Of a stretch of 64,000 nucleotides of DNA, positions 9,412-17,474 are shown one piece after another. The translations under genes and the position numbers were made by a program. Numbering within the stretch: the first letter of the stretch is position 1; the number at the start of each line of letters is the position of its first letter. Source of the stretch: Candidatus Nitrosopumilus sp. (GTDB lineage: Archaea > Thermoproteota > Nitrososphaeria > Nitrososphaerales > Nitrosopumilaceae); NCBI GenBank assembly GCA_008080815.1, contig VMDM01000010.1, positions 1 to 64,000 on the forward strand. Direction: 5' to 3'. The notes beneath the pieces are model-generated. The model had not been told where the DNA came from. It did no database searches and saw only the letters and a list, made by a program, of their open reading frames with translations.

Positions 9412-9657
9412 TTATGGTGATTTAGTATTTAATTTCCATTGATTCTTTTGATATTCAGTTCCAAAGGTTTCAATTGATTTTGTGATACAGTTATTTCTCT
9501 CATTGCCTTCAGGGAATAATTTATCACAATCATCTAATGAAATTCGCAAATTTCTTTGATCCCTTTCAGTTGAATATTCCTCATAATCAGAATTTGCCAA
9601 AATTGCAATAACAATACCAATTGCAATTACAATGGAGAAGGGAATAATTGGACGCAT
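9412..9657 (-). CDS. Hypothetical membrane-anchored protein (81 aa)
   Basis: One N-terminal hydrophobic helix (about residues 4-21) is followed by a polar domain of about 58 residues. The two Cys in DDCDKLFPEGNERNNC could form a disulfide outside the cell. The helix may be an uncleaved signal anchor. No family recognised. ATG start at 9657; it is one of five consecutive small minus-strand genes. Confidence 0.65.
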   Translation of the reverse strand: MRPIIPFSIVIAIGIVIAILANSDYEEYSTERDQRNLRISLDDCDKLFPEGNERNNCITKSIETFGTEYQKNQWKLNTKSP

Positions 9658-9702
9658 GATTTTTCTGTAAAATTTGTGAAAAATATAATCTATTTTAAAT
9701 TT

Positions 9703-9813
9703 CTAATCAAAAGGATTTCCAATCATTCCATTTCCCAACATCACAGTTAATCCAATCACAGTTCCAGCAATACTAAAAATTGCACCTAGTACTAAAGCAT
9801 CTTTTTTATCCAT
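9703..9813 (-). CDS. Small single-span membrane protein (36 aa)
   Basis: The frame from ATG at 9813 encodes MDKKDALVLG, one hydrophobic glycine-rich helix (about residues 7-30) and a short polar end. The layout (charged N terminus, one helix, Gly and small residues on one face) is that of a small membrane subunit or peptide. No family recognised. It lies between the 81-aa and 34-aa frames on the same strand. Confidence 0.5.
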   Translation of the reverse strand: MDKKDALVLGAIFSIAGTVIGLTVMLGNGMIGNPFD

Positions 9814-9865
9814 AATAATCAAAAAAATGTCGAACTTATGAATTTATTATTCAAGAATGAAAAAT

Positions 9866-9970
9866 TTAGATAGATTTTTCAGATTTCTCTTGTGCAGTAT
9901 CAATTCCATAGATATCTTTTCTTTTTTTATTGGATAATTCACAATAGAAAATTTGATTATCTTGACTCAT
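9866..9970 (-). CDS. Possible 34-aa small protein
   Basis: ATG at 9970, stop at 9866-9868. The peptide is hydrophilic with one Cys (FYCELSNKKRKDIYG). Evidence is weak: an intact short frame in line with other small genes and spaced like them. It may be part of the untranslated region upstream of the small-gene run. Confidence 0.3.
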   Translation of the reverse strand: MSQDNQIFYCELSNKKRKDIYGIDTAQEKSEKSI

Positions 9971-10009
9971 AGTTCATCAAGAGTATTTACAATATTAATA
10001 TCTGTGGTT

Positions 10010-10468
10010 CTAAAGATTGTTTAGATATACAGGATCCTTGTTGGTCTTTTGTAATTCAACAAATGTTTCAGTATTTTGAATTCCTTCAATTTTACCTATT
10101 TTTTCAATCACTACAGAATGTAAAGATTCAAGATTTTTCGAATATACTTGAATGATAATATCAAATCTTCCTGTAACTTCAGAAATAGATACCACCTCAG
10201 GAGTTTCCATGAAGGATTTATGAATAGAATCCTTAAACTTTGGATCACGGTTTATTCCAACATTTGCCTTGACACCGATTCCTAATAATGAATGATCAAT
10301 ATCTACAGTGAATTTTTTTATTAATTTCTTTTTTGAGAGACGTTTTATTCTGCTGTAGAGAACTGATGCATTAATCCCTAGTTTTTTTGATAAGATCGGT
10401 ACAGATATTGATGCATCCTTTGTTAGTTCAAACAATAACTGCATATCTAATTCATCAAACTTGTGCAA
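10010..10468 (-). CDS. Lrp/AsnC family transcriptional regulator
   Basis: DNA-binding regulator with the feast/famine architecture: N-terminal winged helix (about residues 5-60: LDMQLLFELTKDASISVPILSKKLGI, then VLYSRIKRL) and C-terminal RAM ligand-binding domain (VSISEVTGRFDIIIQVYS...). The frame reaches an ATG at 10537, but those residues do not resemble the family. A TTG at 10468 gives about 152 aa, the usual size, and a TATA-like aatatatg lies at 10496-10503. TATA-like sequence near 10560 keeps the longer form possible. It is divergent from rpl1. Confidence 0.88.
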   Translation of the reverse strand: MHKFDELDMQLLFELTKDASISVPILSKKLGINASVLYSRIKRLSKKKLIKKFTVDIDHSLLGIGVKANVGINRDPKFKDSIHKSFMETPEVVSISEVTGRFDIIIQVYSKNLESLHSVVIEKIGKIEGIQNTETFVELQKTNKDPVYLNNL

Positions 10469-10580
10469 TAATATCAAAAAAAATGCCGGAGTTTGAATAT
10501 ATGTAGGTTTTGTGAAATTTTTCAACCTAATTTTCAAAAAAAAATGCCAAAAAATGAAATTTTTTTAAAATAAAAAGCGA

Positions 10581-10619
10581 GATTGTAACCTACCTCTAAA
10601 CGATTTTAAGTAGGCAATC
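10581..10619. promoter_or_regulatory. Inverted repeat between the lrp-type gene and rpl1
   Basis: GATTG-taa-CCTAC (10581-10593) is the inverted complement of GTAGG-CAATC (10610-10619), ten paired positions with a 3-base interruption on one side and a 16-base spacer. The dyad overlaps the expected rpl1 TATA region (ttttaagt, 10604-10611). It is placed where an operator would block rpl1 transcription, or could act as an RNA hairpin if transcription starts earlier. Confidence 0.5.
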
Positions 10620-10635
10620 AAGAGAAATTTTCGTA

Positions 10636-11298
10636 ATGATTACAGAGACAGAATTAACGACTATGGTAAAAGGTGCCAAAGAGGCAACAAAACCCAAAAA
10701 ATTCAAACAATCTGTAGAGTTAATTCTTAATTTCAAAGATATTGATGTAAAGAAAGGTTTTGCATTAAACGAAGTTGTTGAACTACCAAAAACAAGTTCT
10801 CCCGCTTCAGTATGTGTAATGGCAACAGGAGATATGAGTCAAAAAGCCAAAGCTGCAAAAGCCGATTCAGTTGTAGGTACTGAAGAATTAGATAAATTTG
10901 CAACAAACAAAAGGGAATCAAGAAAATTCATTAACAAATATGATTTCTTTTTGGCAGATACACAAGTTATGCCAGTAGTCGGTAAAACTTTAGGTCAACT
11001 ATTAGGTCCTAGAGGAAAGATGCCAACACCAGTTCCATTTAATGCACCAATTGAATCATTTCTATCAAGATTTAGATCTTCTATCAAAGTAAGAACCAGA
11101 GCATCACTATCAGTATCATGCAAAATTGGTGACGAATCAATGGAAGATTCAGACTTGGCAGTAAATGCATTAGCAGTGATCAATGCAGTAGAAAAAAAAT
11201 TACCAAACGGAGAAAAAAATATGAAAAAAATTATGATTAAAACTACAATGGGAAAACCAGTTAAACAAACTCAAGAGGTTAAGAAGAAACATGCATGA
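10636..11298 (+). CDS. rpl1: 50S ribosomal protein L1
   Basis: Forms the L1 stalk of the large subunit. 220 aa with the two-domain layout: N-terminal part with KFKQSVELILNFKDIDVKKG, inserted domain II (about residues 65-150), and the signature VGKTLGQLLGPRGKMPTPVP. ATG at 10636. The TATA-like box at 10604-10611 puts the transcript start within a few bases of the ATG. It overlaps rpl10 by 8 bp. Confidence 0.96.
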   Translation: MITETELTTMVKGAKEATKPKKFKQSVELILNFKDIDVKKGFALNEVVELPKTSSPASVCVMATGDMSQKAKAAKADSVVGTEELDKFATNKRESRKFINKYDFFLADTQVMPVVGKTLGQLLGPRGKMPTPVPFNAPIESFLSRFRSSIKVRTRASLSVSCKIGDESMEDSDLAVNALAVINAVEKKLPNGEKNMKKIMIKTTMGKPVKQTQEVKKKHA

Positions 11299-12157
11299 AA
11301 ATAGAACAACCTATCCAAAAAAGAAAAGTCAAATGTATCAGCAATTACAAGAATTGCCAAAACAATATCAAACTGTTGCATTAATTCAAATGTCTAAAGT
11401 TCGTTCATCACAAATTTTACCATTAAGAAAAACTTTCAAAGATGAAGTTCTATTTTTTAGTATTAAAGATAAAGTTGCTAAAATTTCTTTAAAGAGTTTA
11501 GAAATTCCTGGAATTAAAGAAATTGCTGATGAATTGAAAGGTCAATGCATGTTGTTATTTACAAACATGTCACCATTTAAGCTCAATGTCCTATTAGCTA
11601 AAAATAAAGTAATGATGGCTGCTAGAGGTGGAGATATTGCCAGTATTGATGTAATAGTTCCTGCAAAAAATACAGGAATTGCCCCAGGTCCAATGCTCAC
11701 AGAATTCAAAGAAGCAGGAATCCCAACAAAAATTGATCAAGGAACTATCTGGATTTCCAAGGATACAACACCAGTAAAGAAAGGAGATGCAATTAATGAA
11801 AAATTAGCATCAATTTTAGGTAAATTAGACATCAAGCCAGTAGAGGCAGGAATTACACTCTATACAGCTCTAGAAGAGGGTCTCAAATATGCCCAAGATG
11901 AGATGATTATCGATATTGAGAAAATTAGAAACGAATTCTCACAGGCTCACCAAGAAGCAGTGTCATTATCAATTGAGGCAGCATACATTACATCTGACAA
12001 CATATCACAAATTCTCTCCAAAGCGGCTCAATATGCACGCTCATTATCTGTTGAATCAGGATTTATGACAGATGAAACTAAAGAGCAAATTTTACAGAAA
12101 GCAGATGCTCAAGCAAGATCAGTTGCAGGACAAGCAAAAGGCTACACTCCTGCTTAA
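11291..12157 (+). CDS. rpl10: 50S ribosomal protein L10 (P0)
   Basis: Stalk base that binds P1 dimers and recruits translation factors. 288 aa. The N-terminal RNA-binding domain (YQTVALIQMSKVRSSQILPLRK) and the archaeal insertion (about 105-180, IAPGPMLTEFKEAGIPTKI) are clear. Helices for P1 binding follow (SQAHQEAVSLSIEAAY, then repeated AQYARSLSVESGF and AQARSV units). The acidic P1-like tail that ends many archaeal P0 proteins is absent; the protein stops at KGYTPA. Start overlaps rpl1. Confidence 0.95.
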   Translation: MHENRTTYPKKKSQMYQQLQELPKQYQTVALIQMSKVRSSQILPLRKTFKDEVLFFSIKDKVAKISLKSLEIPGIKEIADELKGQCMLLFTNMSPFKLNVLLAKNKVMMAARGGDIASIDVIVPAKNTGIAPGPMLTEFKEAGIPTKIDQGTIWISKDTTPVKKGDAINEKLASILGKLDIKPVEAGITLYTALEEGLKYAQDEMIIDIEKIRNEFSQAHQEAVSLSIEAAYITSDNISQILSKAAQYARSLSVESGFMTDETKEQILQKADAQARSVAGQAKGYTPA

Positions 12158-12786
12158 GAAGATTTTACTCTAGGCAAATTCCAATTATACTTTATAGCAA
12201 GTAATCTTATTCCTGTAGAAATAACAATTCCAATTACTGATGCAATTTGAATGTCCATTCCTAATGACAAAACGACATAAAAAACAAGTATTCCAACCAC
12301 ACTTGCCACAGCATAAACTTCTTTTACAAATACAATAGGTATCTCTCTTACAAAAACATCACGTAAGATTCCCCCTCCAATTGCAGTAATAACTCCTCCA
12401 AAAACAATTGGTAAAAAATTCAAACCTACAATTGAAAATGCAATTGATGCTCCAATAATTGAGAAAACACCCAATCCAATTGCGTCAAAAATTAACCACG
12501 TAGTTACATGTTTTTTTAATTTAGGATACAAGAAAAATAAAACAACTCCAACAGTCACAGTGAGACAAATGTAAATTGGATCTGAAAATGCAATTGGAAA
12601 TTTTCCAAAAATTACATCTCTAATTATTCCTCCAGCAACTCCAACCACAGAAGATAAAACAAGAATTCCAAAAATATCAGCATTGTGAGATATTGCTTTG
12701 GATGCACCCGTAAACGCAAATGCAACAGTTCCCAAATAATCTAAAACGCTGATAAATTTATCAATTTCAAATGAAAAATCTACCAT
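12154..12786 (-). CDS. UPF0126/TRIC-like membrane protein
   Basis: Integral membrane protein of the YicG/UPF0126 family, related to trimeric intracellular cation channels. 210 aa with about seven hydrophobic helices arranged as two repeats. Each repeat carries the glycine motif followed by RD: VAGGIIRDVIFGKFP (about residues 50-65) and IGGGILRDVFVREIP (about 137-151). Bacterial relatives have been linked to glycine or cation transport; substrate here unknown. It overlaps the end of rpl10 by 4 bp in convergent orientation. Confidence 0.87.
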   Translation of the reverse strand: MVDFSFEIDKFISVLDYLGTVAFAFTGASKAISHNADIFGILVLSSVVGVAGGIIRDVIFGKFPIAFSDPIYICLTVTVGVVLFFLYPKLKKHVTTWLIFDAIGLGVFSIIGASIAFSIVGLNFLPIVFGGVITAIGGGILRDVFVREIPIVFVKEVYAVASVVGILVFYVVLSLGMDIQIASVIGIVISTGIRLLAIKYNWNLPRVKSS

Positions 12787-12853
12787 CTATTGATGAGATA
12801 TCAACATAGTATTAAAATTTGAAAAATAAAATTAAAATGAATAAAAAATTGTT

Positions 12854-13153
12854 TTAGCCAAATAAGGAAGACAATCCTTCCATGGCTGCTTCTTCATTTT
12901 TAGGTTCTTCTTTCTTTTCTTCTGCTGCTGGTGCGTCTGCTGCGGCTCCGGCTGCTGCGGGTGCGGCTGCAACTGCAACAGGTGCGGCTTTGACTGCCTC
13001 ATCAATATTAACATCAGCTAAGGCTGCGACTAGTGCTTTAACTTGAGCTTCATTTACATCTGCACCAGATGCTTTAACAACTGATGAGATATTTGCTTCG
13101 TTAACTTCCTTGTCTAGCTTGTGTAGAAGTAAAGCAGCGTAAACATATTCCAT
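12854..13153 (-). CDS. rpl12: 50S ribosomal protein P1 (L12)
   Basis: Acidic stalk protein that dimerises on P0 and contacts elongation factors. 99 aa. The N-terminal helical dimerisation domain ([22 protein letters not shown]), Ala-rich hinge (about 60-78) and charged tail ending EGLSSLFG fit the archaeal family. In many archaea it follows rpl10 on the same strand. Here it is on the opposite strand, beyond the UPF0126 gene. Confidence 0.96.
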   Translation of the reverse strand: MEYVYAALLLHKLDKEVNEANISSVVKASGADVNEAQVKALVAALADVNIDEAVKAAPVAVAAAPAAAGAAADAPAAEEKKEEPKNEEAAMEGLSSLFG

Positions 13154-13199
13154 TGTATCGTGACTTTTTTACCCGATAATATAAAACTACTGTGAGAAA

Positions 13200-13709
13200 C
13201 TAGAAGAGTATCTTTAAACTTCTGCAAACAGAATACAATGTACGTTTAAGATTTTTATCAGTTAGGGTATCCATTCTATTTCTCAATACACGTTTTGCTT
13301 CATCTCGTTCAGAACCATCAGGAAGAGATAAAACATTGTTAATAAATTCGGGAAGAGATTCTCTAATCCAACCATCTATTGTAGTGTATATTTTTGGAGG
13401 AATAAGATCGCATTTATCAGAATCAAGATCTAAAACACCGGTAAAATTTTCATGTTCGACCCTATAGACTAAAGCAAGTACAACATTGTCAGGATTAGGA
13501 TGCATCAAAATTTCACGAGAACGTTCTCCAGTTTTTCCCTGCGAAATTTTATTTTTTAATCCAACAGGGTTTACGATTATTCCATTAATGCCTACTTTCT
13601 TACCTTCAACTCCTGTGACAACACCAAAAATAAAATCATTAAATTCACCATTTTTTTTAACTGAAAAAACATGTACTCCTTCTTTCAAATCAGGTTTTTT
13701 TCCGAACAT
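13200..13709 (-). CDS. Conserved-looking hypothetical protein (169 aa)
   Basis: Soluble protein without signal or membrane segments. The N-terminal half looks beta-rich (HVFSVKKNGEFNDFIFGVVTGVEGKKVGINGIIVNPVG). The middle has VLALVYRVEHENFTGVLDL, and the C-terminal third is helical and basic (DEAKRVLRNRMDTLTDKNLKRTL). I cannot place it in a family. Neighbours are rpl12 and a dehydrogenase on the same strand with separate spacing, so context does not give a role. ATG at 13709. Confidence 0.75.
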   Translation of the reverse strand: MFGKKPDLKEGVHVFSVKKNGEFNDFIFGVVTGVEGKKVGINGIIVNPVGLKNKISQGKTGERSREILMHPNPDNVVLALVYRVEHENFTGVLDLDSDKCDLIPPKIYTTIDGWIRESLPEFINNVLSLPDGSERDEAKRVLRNRMDTLTDKNLKRTLYSVCRSLKILF

Positions 13710-13780
13710 GTATAGTGATTTGTGAGTTGTGTATTTAATGTATTATTTCTACAAGCAAAAAATGAAATTTTAAAAGCACA

Positions 13781-14731
13781 CTATGGTTTTAGAAAAACTT
13801 TCAAAACTCCTGCTTTTTTAGCATGTTCAAAGGCTTCAGAGAAATTCTCCAAAGGGAAAACGGAATCAACCATGTAATTTACTGAAATTACTCCTGAAGC
13901 AAGTGAATCAATTGCGGGTTTAAACAAACCACATCTAGAGCCTACTAGAGTAATTTCATTGACTATTGTGGGTGTAAGATCAAGATTCTCTTTAGAAGCA
14001 ATTGTGGATTTTAAGATTACAGTTCCTCTTGGTTTAACTAATTTCATAGTATCAGAAAAACCAGAATTACTTCCAGTGGCTTCAACAACAAGATCAAAAA
14101 TTTGAAAATGGGATTTATCAATTGAAGTTTTTGTGTCAATACCAAATGATTCTAACATCTCCAATTTTTTTTGATGATGACCAAAACATGTAATGTTATG
14201 ACAAAATAATTTTAAGACTTGACAAATCAATTGGGCTAGTCTTCCATCACCTACGACAGCAATTTTCCAATCAGATTGTAAATTGATTTGTTCTTTAATT
14301 TCAAATGCAGCAGCTAGTGGTTCAATAAATACTGCTTGTTCATCTGAAACAGAATCTGGAATAATATGTAAATTTTTTTCAGGTAAAGATAGAAACTGAG
14401 CAAATGCACCATTTCTTTTTAGAATTCCTAAAACTGTCCGATTTGGACAATGTCTTTCCATACCTCTTTTACAACTATCACAAATCATGCAACCAGCATT
14501 AATCTCGCCTACAACCCTTTTTCCAATCAGATTTTTATTTTGAGATTTTTCTACAACTCCAACAAATTCATGACCCAAAATTCCCTCATATTGCATGTAT
14601 CCATCTAAAATTTCTAAATCAGTTCCACATATTCCAGCTAAACTAACACGAATTAATGATTCATCAGGTCCAGGGTCAGGATAATTAGGATCAAAAATCA
14701 TCTTTTTCCCATCAAAATATGCTGCCTCCAT
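13781..14731 (-). CDS. Zinc-dependent alcohol dehydrogenase-like (MDR) oxidoreductase
   Basis: Medium-chain dehydrogenase/reductase, 316 aa. The catalytic zinc site is intact (Cys35 in GICGTDLE, GHE at 53-55). The structural zinc site has four Cys (C81, C84, C87, C95). The Rossmann domain begins near residue 160 with VVGDGRLAQL. The protein resembles polyol or sugar dehydrogenases of the threonine/sorbitol dehydrogenase branch; the substrate cannot be read from sequence. It is divergent from alaS, with a separate TATA-like element (around 14753-14760). Confidence 0.88.
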   Translation of the reverse strand: MEAAYFDGKKMIFDPNYPDPGPDESLIRVSLAGICGTDLEILDGYMQYEGILGHEFVGVVEKSQNKNLIGKRVVGEINAGCMICDSCKRGMERHCPNRTVLGILKRNGAFAQFLSLPEKNLHIIPDSVSDEQAVFIEPLAAAFEIKEQINLQSDWKIAVVGDGRLAQLICQVLKLFCHNITCFGHHQKKLEMLESFGIDTKTSIDKSHFQIFDLVVEATGSNSGFSDTMKLVKPRGTVILKSTIASKENLDLTPTIVNEITLVGSRCGLFKPAIDSLASGVISVNYMVDSVFPLENFSEAFEHAKKAGVLKVFLKP

Positions 14732-14800
14732 GATAGTATTGAAAAATTAATCCAATTTTAATCGACAGTTCTTAATATCGGGAAATGTCAGGCATCAACA

Positions 14801-17470
14801 TTGGACAAAAAAGAAATTCTAAAAGAATTTTCCGCAGATCCTGACAAATACTATAACGTAAAACTATTCCAAGAAAAGGGATTTGTAAGAAAATCATGTG
14901 CCAAATGTGGGAGATTTTTTTGGACTCTTAATGCAGACAGAGACCTATGTCCAGATGACGGTTTAGACACTTATTCTTTCATTGGAGAACCACCAACAAC
15001 CAAGAGATTTGATTACACAAATTCATGGAAGCAGGTAGAAGAGTTTTTCACAAGAAATAACCACTCATCAGTTAGTCGTTACCCTGTTGTTTGTCGTTGG
15101 CGAGATGATTTGTATTTCACAATTGCATCAATTGTGGACTTTCAAAGAGTAATGGGTTCTAAGGTAGTCTTTGAATTTCCTGCAAATCCGTTAGTTGTTC
15201 CTCAAACTTGTTTGAGGTTTAAGGATTTGGAGAATGTCGGGGTAACTGGAAGACACTTTTCATCATTTTGTATGATTGGACAACATAGTGTTCCTGATTT
15301 GGGTGGATACTGGAAAGATGAATGTGTAGATTTGGATTATAGATTACTTACAGAGCAATTCGGTATTAACAAAGAGGAAGTTGTATTTGTTGAAGATGTA
15401 TGGGCAGGAGGTGGTTCTTTTGGTCCATCATTAGAATATTTTGTTCGAGGATTAGAGCTTGGAAACGCCGTCTTCACTGAATTCCAAGGAGAGTTAGGAA
15501 AGCATACAACTCTTGACCAACGTGTTATTGACATGGGTGCAGGACTAGAGAGATTTGCATGGATAACAATGGGAACTCCTACTGCCTACGATTGCTGCTT
15601 TGGTCCAATTAATCAAAAGTTATTTGATACAATTGGAATTGATTCTGATTCAGATGTATTACGCAAATACTTTACAGAGATTGCTAAAGAGATTGATCAT
15701 TACGATGACCTTAACCAAGTCAGAAGACTCGCAGTGAAAAATGCTGGAATTTCTGATGAGCAAGTCCAAAAGATGATTACACCACTAGAGGGAATGTATC
15801 TAATTGCAGATCATTTGAGAACTCTAATCTTTGCAATTACTGATGGTGCGTTACCCAGTAATGTTGGCGGAGGATACAATCTAAGAATGATGTTACGTAG
15901 AATTAATGCTACAGTTTCAAAATTAAATTTGAAATTAGATATTGATGAACTGATTGATTTGCATATAGATTATCTCAAGGACACATATCCAGAACTTGAT
16001 GAGAAAAGAGATGATGTTAAATCAATTTTGAAATTAGAATCAACAAGATATGAAGAATCCAAAGTGCATATGAAGAAAAAAGCTGATAAAATCAAAGAGA
16101 AAGGAATTCCATCAGTAGATGAACTAATTACATTTTATGAATCAGATGGAATAACACCAGAGTATCTTAAAGAAGTAAATGCAATTCAAGAGATACCTTC
16201 ATCATTTTATAGCAAATTATCTGATTTACATCAATCCGATAAGAAAAAAGTAATTGCACAATTACCATTAGATGGAATTCCTGAAACTGAACCATTATTT
16301 TATCAGGACGACCCTATGGAGTTTGAAGCAAAAGTTCTCAAAGTGATTGATGATATGATAATACTGGATAGAACTTCATTTTACGCACGAGGTGGAGGAC
16401 AAGAACCTGACCACGGCACCATCGGAGGTTTCAATGTCTTGGATGTAGACAAGCATGCGAACATTATTGTACACAAGCTTGAAGGAGGAGTTCCAAAAGA
16501 AGGAGATATTGTTTCATGTAAAGTCAATGAGATACGTCGCTCTAACATTACCAAAAATCACACCAGTACTCACATTCTAAATGCATCATCTCGAAAAGTC
16601 TTGGGTTCATGGATTTGGCAACATTCTGCATTCAAAGATGATGACCATGCTAGGTTGGACATCACACATCACTCATCACTTTCTGATGATGAAGTGAAAA
16701 AGATTGAAGATACTGCAAATGAAATGGTAAAGAAAAATCTTAACGTCAATATTGATTACTATGATAGAGGTACTGCTGAACAAACTTATGGGTTTAGAAT
16801 TTACCAGGGAGGTGTTGTACCAGTTAAAGCTGTCAGAATTGTGTCCATTGAAGACATGGACGTTGAAGCATGTGGGGGAACACATGTAAAAAAGACTGGA
16901 GATATTGAATTAATCAAAATCACAAAGACAAAAAGAATTCAAGATGGTGTGGTTCGTTTAGAGTTTGTATCAGGACCAACCGCATTTGAATATGAAAAAC
17001 AACAAGAAGCAGAATTAAAACGAAAAGCTGAAGAAGCTGTTGCCAAAGAACATCTAGAAAAACAGCGTGAAGAAAATAAAGCCAAAGCAAGAGAAAAAAT
17101 TCCTATCTTGATAGATAAAATTTTAGCTGGAGAATCAGTAGAGGGAGACGGAATTTTTACTAGAGGAAAGTTATGTTTTACGTCAAATCCAGATTATGAT
17201 GATTTCTTTCACCAGAACCTTGGAAAAAAGTTGGTTGCTAAAGACCCAACTGCAGCATTTTGTGGAATCTTCGAAGCAGGTCCAACAGTACGTGTTTTGG
17301 TGTATGCAGGAGAGCAATCAGGTATTGATTCTGGTCAAATTGCCAAGGAGATAGCCTCAATTTTAGGAGGTTCAGGTGGAGGCGATGCCAAATTTGCTCA
17401 AGGTGGAGGAAAAGACACATCTAAAAAAGACGATGCTATAGCCAAAGCAAAATTAATGATTCTTGGGTGA
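14801..17470 (+). CDS. alaS: Alanyl-tRNA synthetase
   Basis: Charges tRNA-Ala. 889 aa, the archaeal form. It has an N-terminal extension with CAKCGRFFWTLNADRDLC, the class II catalytic core (RFDYTNSWKQVEEFF, then GGGSFGPSLEYF), and an editing domain with HTSTHILNAS and CGGTH zinc motifs (about 590 and 690). A coiled-coil and DHHA1 C-terminal domain end in GGSGGGDAKFAQGGG. The start is TTG at 14801, because no in-frame ATG is nearby. A TATA-like cttaatatc at about 14771-14779 puts the transcript 5' end at this codon. It overlaps the upstream-extended leuS frame. Confidence 0.97.
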   Translation: MDKKEILKEFSADPDKYYNVKLFQEKGFVRKSCAKCGRFFWTLNADRDLCPDDGLDTYSFIGEPPTTKRFDYTNSWKQVEEFFTRNNHSSVSRYPVVCRWRDDLYFTIASIVDFQRVMGSKVVFEFPANPLVVPQTCLRFKDLENVGVTGRHFSSFCMIGQHSVPDLGGYWKDECVDLDYRLLTEQFGINKEEVVFVEDVWAGGGSFGPSLEYFVRGLELGNAVFTEFQGELGKHTTLDQRVIDMGAGLERFAWITMGTPTAYDCCFGPINQKLFDTIGIDSDSDVLRKYFTEIAKEIDHYDDLNQVRRLAVKNAGISDEQVQKMITPLEGMYLIADHLRTLIFAITDGALPSNVGGGYNLRMMLRRINATVSKLNLKLDIDELIDLHIDYLKDTYPELDEKRDDVKSILKLESTRYEESKVHMKKKADKIKEKGIPSVDELITFYESDGITPEYLKEVNAIQEIPSSFYSKLSDLHQSDKKKVIAQLPLDGIPETEPLFYQDDPMEFEAKVLKVIDDMIILDRTSFYARGGGQEPDHGTIGGFNVLDVDKHANIIVHKLEGGVPKEGDIVSCKVNEIRRSNITKNHTSTHILNASSRKVLGSWIWQHSAFKDDDHARLDITHHSSLSDDEVKKIEDTANEMVKKNLNVNIDYYDRGTAEQTYGFRIYQGGVVPVKAVRIVSIEDMDVEACGGTHVKKTGDIELIKITKTKRIQDGVVRLEFVSGPTAFEYEKQQEAELKRKAEEAVAKEHLEKQREENKAKAREKIPILIDKILAGESVEGDGIFTRGKLCFTSNPDYDDFFHQNLGKKLVAKDPTAAFCGIFEAGPTVRVLVYAGEQSGIDSGQIAKEIASILGGSGGGDAKFAQGGGKDTSKKDDAIAKAKLMILG

Positions 17471-17474
17471 TACA

